This document shows positions 30,757 to 40,297 of a DNA stretch of 64,000 bases, in pieces. Origin of the DNA: Picochlorum sp. 'celeri' (Eukaryota > Chlorophyta > Trebouxiophyceae); NCBI GenBank assembly GCA_010909725.1, contig JAACMV010000002.1:186001-250000 (forward strand), in the 5' to 3' direction. Position 1 is the stretch's first letter, and each line of letters begins with the position of its first letter. The notes below the pieces were generated by a model. That model worked only from the letters and a program-made list of their open reading frames with translations, was not told where the DNA came from and ran no database searches. Position numbers and translations under genes: made by a program.

Positions 30757-31806
30757 CTAGTCTGATGAGTCATTTGTTGTACATTTTCTACACAAGGGAA
30801 CAAAGTACTGCGGAAAGTGCCAGTATCGATGCATCACACCCTTCCAGATATCTTGATGGGATGCATCCACCTGAACAGGGTAGTATTCCACGCGCAATCC
30901 TAGTTCGTTGAGTTCTCTGCGTGCTATTTCTCCATACACCATATGGAAAAAGATATTATCTGGGGCTAATCCATTGAAGAAACTGTATACACCTTGATCT
31001 TTTAGTAATGCTGGAAGTTTTGTATGGAGAATTTGCATATCTTCATAATATTCGCCATACGTGTCAAAAAATATCCCATCAAAGGGACCAAGATCATCTA
31101 TGACGTCTTGCCATCGGCCAAACACGACGCGTACATTCTCTTTCTTATTCCAACCAGTTCGAATCATATGTTGATACACATCTGGATGGGCTTCAATAAT
31201 GGTGTGGGTTTTGGGAGCCAATTTCTGAATCTCCTCATCTATAATTCCCATCCCAAATCCTATATTCAACACATCCCCTTTATTCCAACATACATCCTTT
31301 GCATGTTTGACCATCAATGGAGTCTCCCACCCCATCATGACAGCCTCCCCAGTGGAATCGTCCATGAGCTTTTCATTCTCATAGTGTATCGTACTCTTCA
31401 AGTACTCCTCATTCACTGGGTTTGATTCTTCTTTCCGCTTCGCCAGACTTTCCCTACCGAGTACCATCTCTGATTGCACCGCCCATTCTAGTAATAGCCG
31501 AAATACGCTCTTGTCCGGATTACCCATGGCATACTCCCCAGCTGTATGCCCTTCAGCATCCTGAGTTTGCCATGATGCTCCTGCTTCCAAGAGACTCTGC
31601 ACCATTCTCTCATCCCCATGCTCCGCCGCATGCATCAAAGGTGTTATAGAACTGCCATCAACGCATGCATTCGGATCTACGTCCCCAGACTCGAGGAGTG
31701 TCTTGACTGTCTCAAAATCATTTCCCTTGCATGCTTCTTGCAACGAAGGATTCGGTACTGTACCATCACCTGCATTCATGGCGATTCCTTTGGCATATCT
31801 ATGCAT
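30757..31806 (-). CDS. RMT2: RMT2, protein arginine N5-methyltransferase
   Basis: 349 residues, intronless. N-terminal ankyrin-type repeats (about 20-115: SLQEACKGNDFETVKTLLE, TPLMHAAEHGDERMVQSLLE) precede a GAMT-like SAM-dependent methyltransferase domain with VLNIGFGMGIIDEEIQ (motif I), THTIIEAHPDVYQHM and GPFDGIFFDTYGEYYED. This domain order is that of yeast Rmt2, which methylates the delta-nitrogen of Arg67 in ribosomal protein uL11 (Rpl12), and of its plant homologues. Substrate is inferred by homology. Confidence 0.92.
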   Translation of the reverse strand: MHRYAKGIAMNAGDGTVPNPSLQEACKGNDFETVKTLLESGDVDPNACVDGSSITPLMHAAEHGDERMVQSLLEAGASWQTQDAEGHTAGEYAMGNPDKSVFRLLLEWAVQSEMVLGRESLAKRKEESNPVNEEYLKSTIHYENEKLMDDSTGEAVMMGWETPLMVKHAKDVCWNKGDVLNIGFGMGIIDEEIQKLAPKTHTIIEAHPDVYQHMIRTGWNKKENVRVVFGRWQDVIDDLGPFDGIFFDTYGEYYEDMQILHTKLPALLKDQGVYSFFNGLAPDNIFFHMVYGEIARRELNELGLRVEYYPVQVDASHQDIWKGVMHRYWHFPQYFVPLCRKCTTNDSSD

Positions 31807-31970
31807 TTAATCCACCAAAGAAGTATGCATTGAGGAGATGTACGCATAATTTGGTCTGTTCTGTCTGAATACTCCTAGATTAAATAGATTTCAGCAGCAC
31901 CTCAGGTGACCACATGATCCATGGTCTACACTGGCACCCACCGTACATGCATATAATACATACATTGTGA

Positions 31971-32693
31971 ATGGAGAATACGATGGGTGCACTCACTGGA
32001 AAGACGATTATTGTGACTGGAGCGTCCAGAGGCTTGGGCAAGGAATTCTGCAAGCAATTGGCAAGCAAAGGGAATAGAGTCATAGCTGCTTGTAGAACTC
32101 CTGAAAATGTGAAAGATCTGGATACTATTGCAGAATTAACGGCTTTGGATGTGTCCATTGTTGATTCTGAAGAAGATCCAAAGAGCATTTCAAATTGGGC
32201 AAAAACGATTGCAGGAATGTGCGATCATGTCGATGTAGTGATTAATAATGCTGGGGTTTATGGGAAGAGAGCATCGTTCGAGGAGATGGATGCGGAGACA
32301 ATGATGGAGGTGTATCGAATCAATACTGTGGGTCCATTCATGGTCAGTCAGCACCTGTTCAAACACAACTTGTTGGGAGGAACCAAGCCCTCGATAATAG
32401 CAAATGTGACAAGCAAGGTTGGGAGCGTGGATGATAATGGGTCGGGGGGATCATACGCATACAGAGCGTCAAAGTCTGCCCTGAATAATGTGAACAAGTC
32501 TATGAGCATTGATCTGGCAGAGGACAACATCACGTCCACGTTGCTGCATCCGGGATGGGTTCGGACCGATATGACGAATAATTATGGATTGATTGATGTG
32601 GATGAGTCTGTCCGAGGGATGATTAATGTCTTGGAGACCAAAGATTTGCAAGGGACCTGGCATGCATTTGATGGCAAGGTGATTCCTTGGTAA
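31971..32693 (+). CDS. Short-chain dehydrogenase/reductase (classical SDR, C-factor-like)
   Basis: 240 residues, intronless. NAD(P)-binding TGASRGLG (T-G-x3-G-x-G) near residue 16, NNAGVYG, a catalytic Ser region (ANVTSKVGS) and YAYRASK giving Y-x3-K. The end HPGWVRTDMTN is typical of C-factor/carbonyl-reductase-like SDRs. The substrate cannot be deduced. It converges on the 2OG oxygenase gene with 35 bp between. Confidence 0.9.
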   Translation: MENTMGALTGKTIIVTGASRGLGKEFCKQLASKGNRVIAACRTPENVKDLDTIAELTALDVSIVDSEEDPKSISNWAKTIAGMCDHVDVVINNAGVYGKRASFEEMDAETMMEVYRINTVGPFMVSQHLFKHNLLGGTKPSIIANVTSKVGSVDDNGSGGSYAYRASKSALNNVNKSMSIDLAEDNITSTLLHPGWVRTDMTNNYGLIDVDESVRGMINVLETKDLQGTWHAFDGKVIPW

Positions 32694-32728
32694 TACAATA
32701 CATAATTTTACACTGCATACTATTTCAT

Positions 32729-33667
32729 TCATGTAACATTGCCATCTGCACGGATTTTCCTCAGAACAGTTTGAATCTTTGATGCGGATCCAAAAGACAC
32801 TGGTGGCCCCCATTCAGGCCTTGAAATACCTGGGCCGCCTGAAGTATCTTTTGGAATGAATGCAAGCTTCCATACAATACTAAACCGAGGGTTTCCCTTG
32901 GCCACTGATGACGGTGGAGACATTCTATGTACACAGTCTTGATGCATGAGAACAGCTCTGCCAGGACGAGGTCTGATAAAAACTCCAGTGTCGGCTCCAG
33001 CTGCATCAAGAATGAGGGTGTCTGCCGCCCAGTCCCTGTGCCACTCTGAATTCAGGTAAATCAGCAGCGATACCAACAATGGTTTATTCGCTTCTCCATT
33101 GAAGTATTCTCCATATTGCTGCACCCATGGGCTGGAGGAAGGGAATGATGTGGGATCCGCATCCTGATGATAGACATATGTGTCTTCAGCTGATGCTGCA
33201 TTCACCAATATATTTGAGCAATTGCCACCTTGTCCAGGTTCTTGTATCGCATCAGAAGGCATGAATACTATCTTATACTCTGGATATAGTTTCACCAGCC
33301 TCGATTGAATTTCCAAGACGCTATCCAGTGATGCATCTTGCAATGTTTGTATCACATCATTTTTCACTCCCCATGTCGGGCATCCCCCATCCATATCCAG
33401 CGTCTTTCTGTCCCATACATCCCCTCGTAACCGTATTTCTCCATCTCCTACGTTCTCGGATAGATGGTGCAACAATTGCAACCGCGACCTCTCGTCAACA
33501 AAGTCATCCAAGACAACCACATGTGAATACGAAACACGTGCCCCAACGTCTCCCTCCTCTGTAGGCACGATGCAACCGTCCAAACGCACATTCATACTTA
33601 CATGAGCATCCCTCTCGGGATCCCACGCCGTCTCCCGAGTCTTAAAAGGCTGGAAATCGACGCGCAT
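32729..33667 (-). CDS. 2-oxoglutarate/Fe(II)-dependent oxygenase-like protein
   Basis: 312 residues, intronless. A double-stranded beta-helix core is suggested by HQDAD (iron ligands His-x-Asp, near 168-170), LLVSLLIYLN, then RPRPGRAVLMHQDCVHRMSP giving the third His ligand, and RFSIVWKLAF with the 2-oxoglutarate-binding Arg. The pattern H-x-D...H...R is complete. Closest in style to prolyl-hydroxylase/SM-20-like eukaryotic oxygenases. No signal peptide, so probably cytosolic or nuclear; substrate unknown. Confidence 0.75.
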   Translation of the reverse strand: MRVDFQPFKTRETAWDPERDAHVSMNVRLDGCIVPTEEGDVGARVSYSHVVVLDDFVDERSRLQLLHHLSENVGDGEIRLRGDVWDRKTLDMDGGCPTWGVKNDVIQTLQDASLDSVLEIQSRLVKLYPEYKIVFMPSDAIQEPGQGGNCSNILVNAASAEDTYVYHQDADPTSFPSSSPWVQQYGEYFNGEANKPLLVSLLIYLNSEWHRDWAADTLILDAAGADTGVFIRPRPGRAVLMHQDCVHRMSPPSSVAKGNPRFSIVWKLAFIPKDTSGGPGISRPEWGPPVSFGSASKIQTVLRKIRADGNVT

Positions 33668-33675
33668 ACTCTTTT

Positions 33676-34035
33676 CTATGCACCGCGAGACTTTTGCCTG
33701 AGCTGTTTCTTCGTCAACACTAATCTATCAAGAGCAGATACGTTTGAATCGTTCTTCTTTTGTCTATATTCTGCAACCAATTTACTCATATTTGCCATCT
33801 TCTCTGCCCTTTGTTTCTCGAGTTCAACCTTGAGCCGATCATGTTTATGCCCTTTTGGCGGTCGCTCTTTCTTCTCTTTCTTCTCAGATATGCTATCAAG
33901 CCATTCAAATTCTCCTGTTTTCCGTAAGCGTGCAATATTCTTGGCAGAAATCGCTGCTTTTCTCCAGACAGACCCAACTTTTTTTGGCTGAACTGCCTCT
34001 TTGCCCAATTTCGCCAAAAGATGCGCTGCAGCCAT
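33676..34035 (-). CDS. Small basic protein, possible mitochondrial ribosomal protein
   Basis: 119 residues, strongly basic (many Lys/Arg), starting MAAAHLLAKLGKEAVQPKK. The block KVGSVWRKAAISAKNIARLR is reminiscent of mitochondrial ribosomal small proteins in which a Trp-Arg-Lys segment contacts rRNA (mL59-like), but this is weak. A Lys-rich central segment (KKEKKERPPKGHKHDR) precedes a helical C-terminus. Only 8 bp separate it from the upstream 2OG gene's start on the same strand, so the two may share transcription. Confidence 0.6.
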   Translation of the reverse strand: MAAAHLLAKLGKEAVQPKKVGSVWRKAAISAKNIARLRKTGEFEWLDSISEKKEKKERPPKGHKHDRLKVELEKQRAEKMANMSKLVAEYRQKKNDSNVSALDRLVLTKKQLRQKSRGA

Positions 34036-34491
34036 TACTGCATATATATATACTAGGTAAAGAATTTAATAAATAGATGTATTTCATGCAATTACAGCCA
34101 TGGGTCACAATTGGATCCAGCAACAGCAGTCCTCGAATCCTCCCATTGTTGTAGGCCATTGATGGGTGCTCATTATGAGAGCGGTGCTCATGGCTTGAGG
34201 TGTCCAATATTGGGAGAACCCTGCTTGTATAAAAATAAGAAAAGTTAGGGGGCTTATATATATGTATGTGTGTATCATATGCTCTTGCTATTGCACCGAG
34301 CATACATAAAATTCAAAAATCTTAAATTTGAGCGGCGGTAAAATGGACTTCATTGCATAGTAAGAGTGAAGTCGCCTCGGGGCATGTCCTGTGAGTGAAT
34401 GCGACTTGGTTCGGTTTGTAGTGGATCTAATTGGACGTGGTGGATCCCGTTGTAATTTATAAATACAATAAAAGAATAGTAAGGACGGAAC
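34036..34491. other. Spacer left of the KDZ-associated region
   Basis: 456 bp between the basic-protein gene and the companion ORF. No gene. If the companion ORF belongs to the transposon, the left end of the element should lie here, but I found no stretch matching the reverse complement of the DNA beyond the transposase start, so no terminal repeat is claimed. Confidence 0.4.
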
Positions 34492-35709
34492 ATGCCTCGA
34501 CGTACCAAGCGAGCCGCAAACGACTTGGATGTTTCAAATGGGCTCCTCCCGGAGGGCGAGATTTCCTCAGCAAATTGCAGCGGATATGACAGTGACATCG
34601 CAGAAAACAATGCAAATGTATTAGAAAAATCCAAAGCGGCGAACAAACCGCGCGGACCGGTTGGCAAACTTTTCAAAAAGCGCTTCGAGGAGCCTGCCCA
34701 AAGGTACCCATTGCTGGAAAAGGGGGAATTGAGCTCCAGAGTAAAGGTCGATGACCAGGTGCATGGTCTTATCATGTCTCTCTACGTAGATTACACCCAC
34801 TGGCGTCGGGAAGCCTCCAATGCACGGGATGAATGTGCAGTTTTGGGCACCAAGGTGGGTGAGCTGGAGGGGACAGTGAGCGAGTTGCAAGGCAAGTTGA
34901 GCAACATGAGGGAGCTAGTCGACACGGTTGTTCAAGACTCTGCTCCATTCTTGAGAGACTTTACCAACATGGTGAGTAAGTGCCAAGACGCGCAATCGCA
35001 GATAGCAGGGTACATGAACATACTGAGAGAGTATGGTGGGCATGGGGAGTTGGAGGCTGCAAGCGAAGGGGCAGACCCTGCCCTCAACCCTCCAGCAAGG
35101 GAGCCCCTTCCATCCCAAGCCATCGAAGGGGATTGGGAATCAATGTACGACAGCCTTTCGATCGAAGGAACGCCGAGCGGCTTCGAAAGAGCACTAGATG
35201 GCGAACAGAGAGTGTTTGAGCATGTGATCCATGTATACTCTGTACAGACAGGGGGGCAACATCTCTTGGATAAACACAAGCGGCGGATTTCTCCTGGATA
35301 TTACGTTTTGCAGCATGAATTGAGTGAATTATTACAGAGCACGGTCAATAAGAAGATTTCTAACTTTGGGAATTTCACAAAGACATCCCAGTGCAAATTT
35401 TCTGTGAGCAAAGCCGTCCTGATCTCCAAACTGCTCCCAGAGGTGATACAAACGCTTCGAAGCAAAGGCATTGTATCTGACGAAGGCCGTCCAAATCAGG
35501 AATACAGCTTTGTGCCCATGGTTGATGCGAGCATGGTGGTGGAGGCATTTCGAGAGAAGCACTGTGCAGGCAAGAGTACCAGGGAGAGGCTGGACCATCT
35601 CCTGCACCTCTTCCGCGATCTCACGAGAGCGGGGCAAGCAAACCAGATTGAATATCCTCGTGGGCATTATGTTGTCGAGAAAGCGGGCTCTTGCTCCTCG
35701 GGGGCATGA
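34492..35709 (+). CDS. Unknown coiled-coil protein, candidate KDZ-element companion ORF
   Basis: 405 residues, intronless. N-terminus is basic (MPRRTKRAANDL), followed by a linker, a coiled coil (about 115-165: VGELEGTVSELQGKLSNMR), a Pro/Ala/Glu linker and a predicted globular C-terminal region (about 260-390) with GYYVLQHELSELLQ and SKAVLISKLLPEVIQTLRSK, possibly DNA-binding but unrecognised. It converges on the KDZ transposase with 59 bp between stops, and that spacer contains a 12-bp palindrome (35736-35747). Base usage looks GC-richer than most neighbours. I infer it may belong to the same mobile element. Confidence 0.6.
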   Translation: MPRRTKRAANDLDVSNGLLPEGEISSANCSGYDSDIAENNANVLEKSKAANKPRGPVGKLFKKRFEEPAQRYPLLEKGELSSRVKVDDQVHGLIMSLYVDYTHWRREASNARDECAVLGTKVGELEGTVSELQGKLSNMRELVDTVVQDSAPFLRDFTNMVSKCQDAQSQIAGYMNILREYGGHGELEAASEGADPALNPPAREPLPSQAIEGDWESMYDSLSIEGTPSGFERALDGEQRVFEHVIHVYSVQTGGQHLLDKHKRRISPGYYVLQHELSELLQSTVNKKISNFGNFTKTSQCKFSVSKAVLISKLLPEVIQTLRSKGIVSDEGRPNQEYSFVPMVDASMVVEAFREKHCAGKSTRERLDHLLHLFRDLTRAGQANQIEYPRGHYVVEKAGSCSSGA

Positions 35710-35768
35710 GAGAGCAGGCCAGCATGGCAACCCCCCATGAGCTCATGCACTGGGCAGCATCCTTGCCC

Positions 35769-38700
35769 TCAGGAATGGAGCCCGTTCCGTCTCCGCCTCC
35801 TCTCCTCCTCTGCATTCAGCTTTTCTAGTTTTCGAAAGTTCCAATAGCACATGAACGACTTGAGGAGCGTCATGAACGACTTCTGAGACATCCTGGACAT
35901 CATGGACTTGAGGTTCTTCAGGGCTGCATTGTTCTGCTCAGCTACCTGGGTGTTGATGAGCTTGAGCCACGAGTCTTCGTGTGCTTTGATGCTATATCCA
36001 AGGCTGCACGCCTTATGGTTGACCCAATGGAACGCATCCACGAAGAATTTGGTGTGCATGAAGAACAGGGGAGCTCTGCTCAAGCAATAGTCCTGCAAAT
36101 TGCATGCATTGTCGTAGATCACGTACTCTGGAGCCTTTTCAAGATAACATGTCATGAATGTAAACGGTTCGTTCCTCCCCTCTGCTTCTTTGATGATGAA
36201 CGAGGCATATACAAACCCATGCTCACACAGGATGGTGAACACCCCTCCTGTTCTGTCACCTGGCTTGTAGAACGCATGATCGCACTTATCCGACCCCTCT
36301 TTCTTCTCATCCTCTCTACTTTTGTCGGCCGAGTAGTGTGGTTTTCGCCGAAGGCGAGGAAGGCCAGTCAGTATGCCCGTTTGCAGGTATGACCCATCCA
36401 GTACAGGCACCTGGTTCTCCTGGTCCTCCTCAACACCACTCCCAAGCTCCCTCTCCAGGCTATACCCTTTAGGAAATGTAGTGACATCCTCTATTCTCGC
36501 AACTAATTCTGTCAGCAGGGGTTTCCACTCGGGGGGAACTCGGACGTGCCCCTGTGAGTGGCTCACTGTCTGTAGCAATTTGCACAGGTATGGGGAGTGT
36601 TTCATCAGGTCCTGCATCACCCCACTCGAGATCCGCGAGCCATCCTCTACCCATTCTTTTATATGGGATACATTCTTCATCGAGATATATGACACCACCG
36701 GGGATTCGCTCGCGAGGCAGCGCACGAAGTCTGCCAGGGCCAACCGTTTCGGTTGAGCGGACCATGCTCTTGCATTGGTGTGTGCCCACTTCAGGAATGA
36801 GTCCAAGCTCCATGCCCTACCCAATTCAAGTAGTCTAGATCTCTTGGTAAACATTGGGGACTCTGTTGAAGGCTCTCCGAGCCTTCGGATCCACTTTTGG
36901 AACTGATCCAGCAATCTCACCAGCTCTGCCCTGTGTTGCTTTGTCCTCACTCCTGCCACCACATTCACGAACGCCCTCTGTCTCTTTCCCCACCTTTTGG
37001 GGACCTCTTTTCCAGTATCATCTGATTTGGTGATGCTTTGAGCGAAGCATCCCTTGGACCGGATGCTCATGGACGTCCCATCCATGATCAGCACCCTGGG
37101 GGAGTCCAAGCAGCATGGGCACATCATGGGGTTATCAAGGGCCCGCTCTTCGTGTCCAGTCCTCCATACCATCTTCCAGGTTGTTCTCTTCCCGAATTGT
37201 ATCGCAGCGTTTCGAAACTTGGTGGCATCCATGAATGGCTGAACAGATTCATCCAGCCTGGGGCACCCCTCACTGTCAAACACAAAACTCCCATGGTACT
37301 TCCTGCGCAGCTCATCGCACTGACTCTCCAACGACTGCGCACCCAACAACAGGGCAGAGTTATAGGCATCATACATCATCTGCAGCTCCACCACCATCGT
37401 GGAAGACACTCTCCAGAGACCATCATGCACCCCAGTGTAGGGAACAGTGCATTCAGGCTTCCTATTTGGGCACACCCATCGATACACGGGCCTTTCGTGG
37501 ATGCAGTCATATCTTGAAGGATTCAAAAATACTCGAACAGATTGATAGTCGAGTTGGAGGCCCGTGACCTCATCATACTCCTGCTGGCAATGGCAGAGGT
37601 TCCTGGGCTTTGGTGGCCTCAGACCTGTGAGGGCAGGAAAATGCTTGCCACCTGGCTTGGGATGCGTCCACGCCGCGAGTCCGGCGTGACGAATCCTTTG
37701 TATAGACTCCCGAATATCTTCACCGAGCGGCGTGGCAATCTGCGCCTCCTCAGGCTGAGTTTCCAGGTACCAGTCCAACGTGCCTGGAGGTGGGGATGGA
37801 ACAAGGTCAGGCTCTGCCATGCCCTGGTTCTCCAAGAGCGCGACAGCGCTCTCTTGGTCCACTCCGTTCATCGTACGCACATGTCTACATCTGCGACAGT
37901 CTCGACACAGGCTGCATCGCCAGCCTACTGTGTCTAGCTTGACAAAGGCATTGTCATGGTAGTACCCCACACATTCTTTGTTCTTCAACTGAATTTGAAT
38001 CACATCGCACGCTCTCCCAAACCCACACTTTTTGAAGGTCTCTAGGTGCTTGGAAATATATTGCACATGCACACAGTCACCGTTCTCTCGTGTGCCAGCG
38101 GTAAAAGTGTCACAGGTGCATTCCAGGTCCACCCCCCTGCTGTCTGGGCAAGTAACCTTGACTAGCAGCCCGTGATGCAAGGTCTCCCCAAGCCTACCGT
38201 ATGCTCTGGAGTCCACACATGCCCAAGATAGTGAATGACAGCCGGGTGCACGCTCGTGCCTGCACAAGGGCTGCACAGGAACAACCAGAGGATTCCTCAA
38301 CTGGTCTTCATACCACTCCAGAGATCCTGGCCTCAACAAAGGCTCCCCATCCCACGTCTTCAATCGTTTCCTCGAATAGTTAGGCGCTCGTCGATTCTCA
38401 GGGGCTTTGCGTCGCTTGATCTGCGGGGAAACGTGTCCTGGCAAGCTGCTCATGGCCCTGAACTTCATCCCCATGGAGTGGTGGTGGAAGAAGTCATCCA
38501 GCCTGTCGAGCTCTGTGGAGCCTTGGGGATGCTTCCACGTGAAGCCATATTTTCCAGACACTGATATATATACAGGAGACTCTGTTAGTCCCCTCACTCG
38601 CTCCATCCTCCTCTGTATACACGTCTTCTTGTTGTTCCATCCGGCCTTGACCACAGCAGCATTAGGACTGCACCCCTGGAACAATAGCAGGCGAACCAAC

Positions 38701-39187
38701 CTCGCATTCAGCACGCAGGTGCTCATACCAGATACCTTGTTGCATTCAGACCTGAACGAGTCAGTCAAAATGGGCCAGAAGTCACTGTTTTCAGAGGCAT
38801 GAATGTTGCCAGTCCTCACCATATGCAGGGACAAGTCAGGCCCAATCCACGCCATGAACGCCGATGTGGCTCCAAAACTACCCACCAAATCGCCTATATG
38901 ATCACATATGGCGAGCATGTCGCTCTGAATAGCCTCCAATTCGCTGCACAGAGACAAAAACATGGTGCAAAAGTCAGCCCAGGTTGAAACACAACATCGA
39001 GTTCCGCCTCTACAGGGCATGATTCGGGCTGTACTCCGACAGAATGCCGCTGAAATTTGAATTTAATTCCATTCAATACGGGGGAGAACCACCATACGCA
39101 CCTCTGGCTACGTTTTCGGCCCCTCTCAAACTCAACCATCTCGGGAAATGTGCCAAGGTTGACTCGGCCACGGGCTGACCGACCCAT
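35769..39187 (-). mobile_element. KDZ-superfamily DNA transposase, intact
   Basis: Exons 39187-39102 and 39009-35769 (92-bp intron, donor GTGCGT, phase 2) give about 1108 residues; the large exon alone is open for 1080 codons. Features: a SWIM-type zinc finger (CTCD..CVH, about 326-343), a Cys cluster (CSLCRDCRRCRH, about 394-405), CPCC before the first catalytic motif VLIMDGTSMS (Asp about 672), CDHAF and CEHGF, then VIYDNACNLQDYC (Asp about 995), VDAFHWVNHKACS and QVAEQNNAALK (Glu about 1053). This is the DDE triad and the Cys/His pattern of Kyakuja-Dileera-Zisupton transposases. Triad and frame are intact, implying recent activity. Start supported by an in-frame upstream TAA. Confidence 0.85.
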
Positions 39188-40297
39188 GACTGCCGCCAAA
39201 ATGACTTATTTAAACATAATATATGAATTGGAATTGCCGGAGCCAAGGTTTGGGGTGCATTCAATTTTTTTGACTTGGCCGGATTTGGTCCCCTTCAAAG
39301 GGGGCCGTCCCTACGGTTATCACGGCCGGCCTGTGAATAGGCTTGGGTCATCAGCATAGCGGGGGCCCAGCATAGCGGCTCGCTATGCCATAGTCTATGC
39401 TATGCTATGCCGTTTTTTTTGGCCCGATATGCTATCTCAGAAGACTCTCCGGTCGAAAGATGGGCTTAGTAGGAGGGTGAAAGAAGGCCATCTCTATGCT
39501 GCCCAACAGAATTTGAACTGCACTTCATCGAATCATCCGATTCGCTGTGTGAAAGCGTGACATTGCAACGATCTCGATTAAATCCAAGAACATGCACCAG
39601 GACAGTCGAACGTGAAGAATTTTATTGATCAGCTTGGCATAACTGCCTACAGCCATCCACCTTTGGTTGGTCGTTAGAAACACTTTTCTTGCGGGAATTG
39701 TGTCTTGATCCTTGTCTGAATGATATATATGATTACTAATTGCATCTAGAATACGTTTTCAAAACAAATGGAGGCCCTCTGTGGCAGAATCAAGGCAAAT
39801 ATGCTGCAAATATGCTCCAGCATATCGATTTCATCACAGTTGTGCCCATCAAAGGAGTCCTTTGATCGATCAATATGTTGAAAATGGCATATCACGCCGC
39901 TATGCCGTTTTCACCTTCCAGCATATTACCCAACCCTACCTGTGAATATTGGACCATTAATGGTCGGCTTCAGCTTTCAATGGCACTCAGGAGGGAGATT
40001 TCGAATTTACTCTGGAGCCAGACAAACCTGTGCACAGGCTCAATGATTATGTTTTTATTGGTCCTGAACTATAGTAGTCATGGCGGTGTTGTAGTCAACC
40101 AAACGGTACCAGTCGCGCCTTGTCTCTGGGGCGCCCGTACGCGTGGACGTGAGTAGCGTAATACATTGCCGAATCAATGCCATGGGACGTAGAGGGTTGT
40201 ACTCATTTGTACACTGTTCCTCTCAAATGTTTTTGAAATGAAATAGAGCCATTGTCTTCTTACTAATCGATCTACATCAGTCAGCGTCATCACAGAA
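39188..40297. other. 1.1-kb gene-free region, probable transposon flank or relic
   Basis: No convincing coding frame. 39280-39340 is rich in GC palindromes, including GGCCGGCC, and 39354-39410 holds five copies of GCATAGC/GCTATGC in both orientations; a sixth lies at 39899-39905. GCTATGCCGTTTT occurs as a 13-bp direct repeat at 39404-39416 and 39899-39911. Such clustered short subterminal words are typical of DNA-transposon ends. It also must contain the promoters of the KDZ transposase and the FGE-like gene. Confidence 0.5.
39354..39410. repeat. Cluster of GCATAGC/GCTATGC words
   Basis: Copies at 39354-39360 and 39370-39376 (one orientation) and 39382-39388, 39399-39405 and 39404-39410 (opposite). 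GCATAGCG at 39370-39377 and CGCTATGC at 39381-39388 form an 8-bp stem with a 3-nt loop. It resembles subterminal binding-site arrays of hAT-like or related elements; the element type is not determined. Confidence 0.6.

Noticed and set aside
39045..39060. GCCGCTGAAATTT resembling an inverted match to AAATTTGAGCGGC near 34323-34336, considered as KDZ terminal repeats
   Set aside because: The right-hand copy falls inside the intron of the spliced transposase, with a mismatch and no target duplication; not credible as an element end.
39480..39570. Possible tRNA on the minus strand (GTTCAAATTC-like T-loop)
   Set aside because: T-stem pairs in only 3 of 5 positions and no matching acceptor or anticodon arm can be formed.
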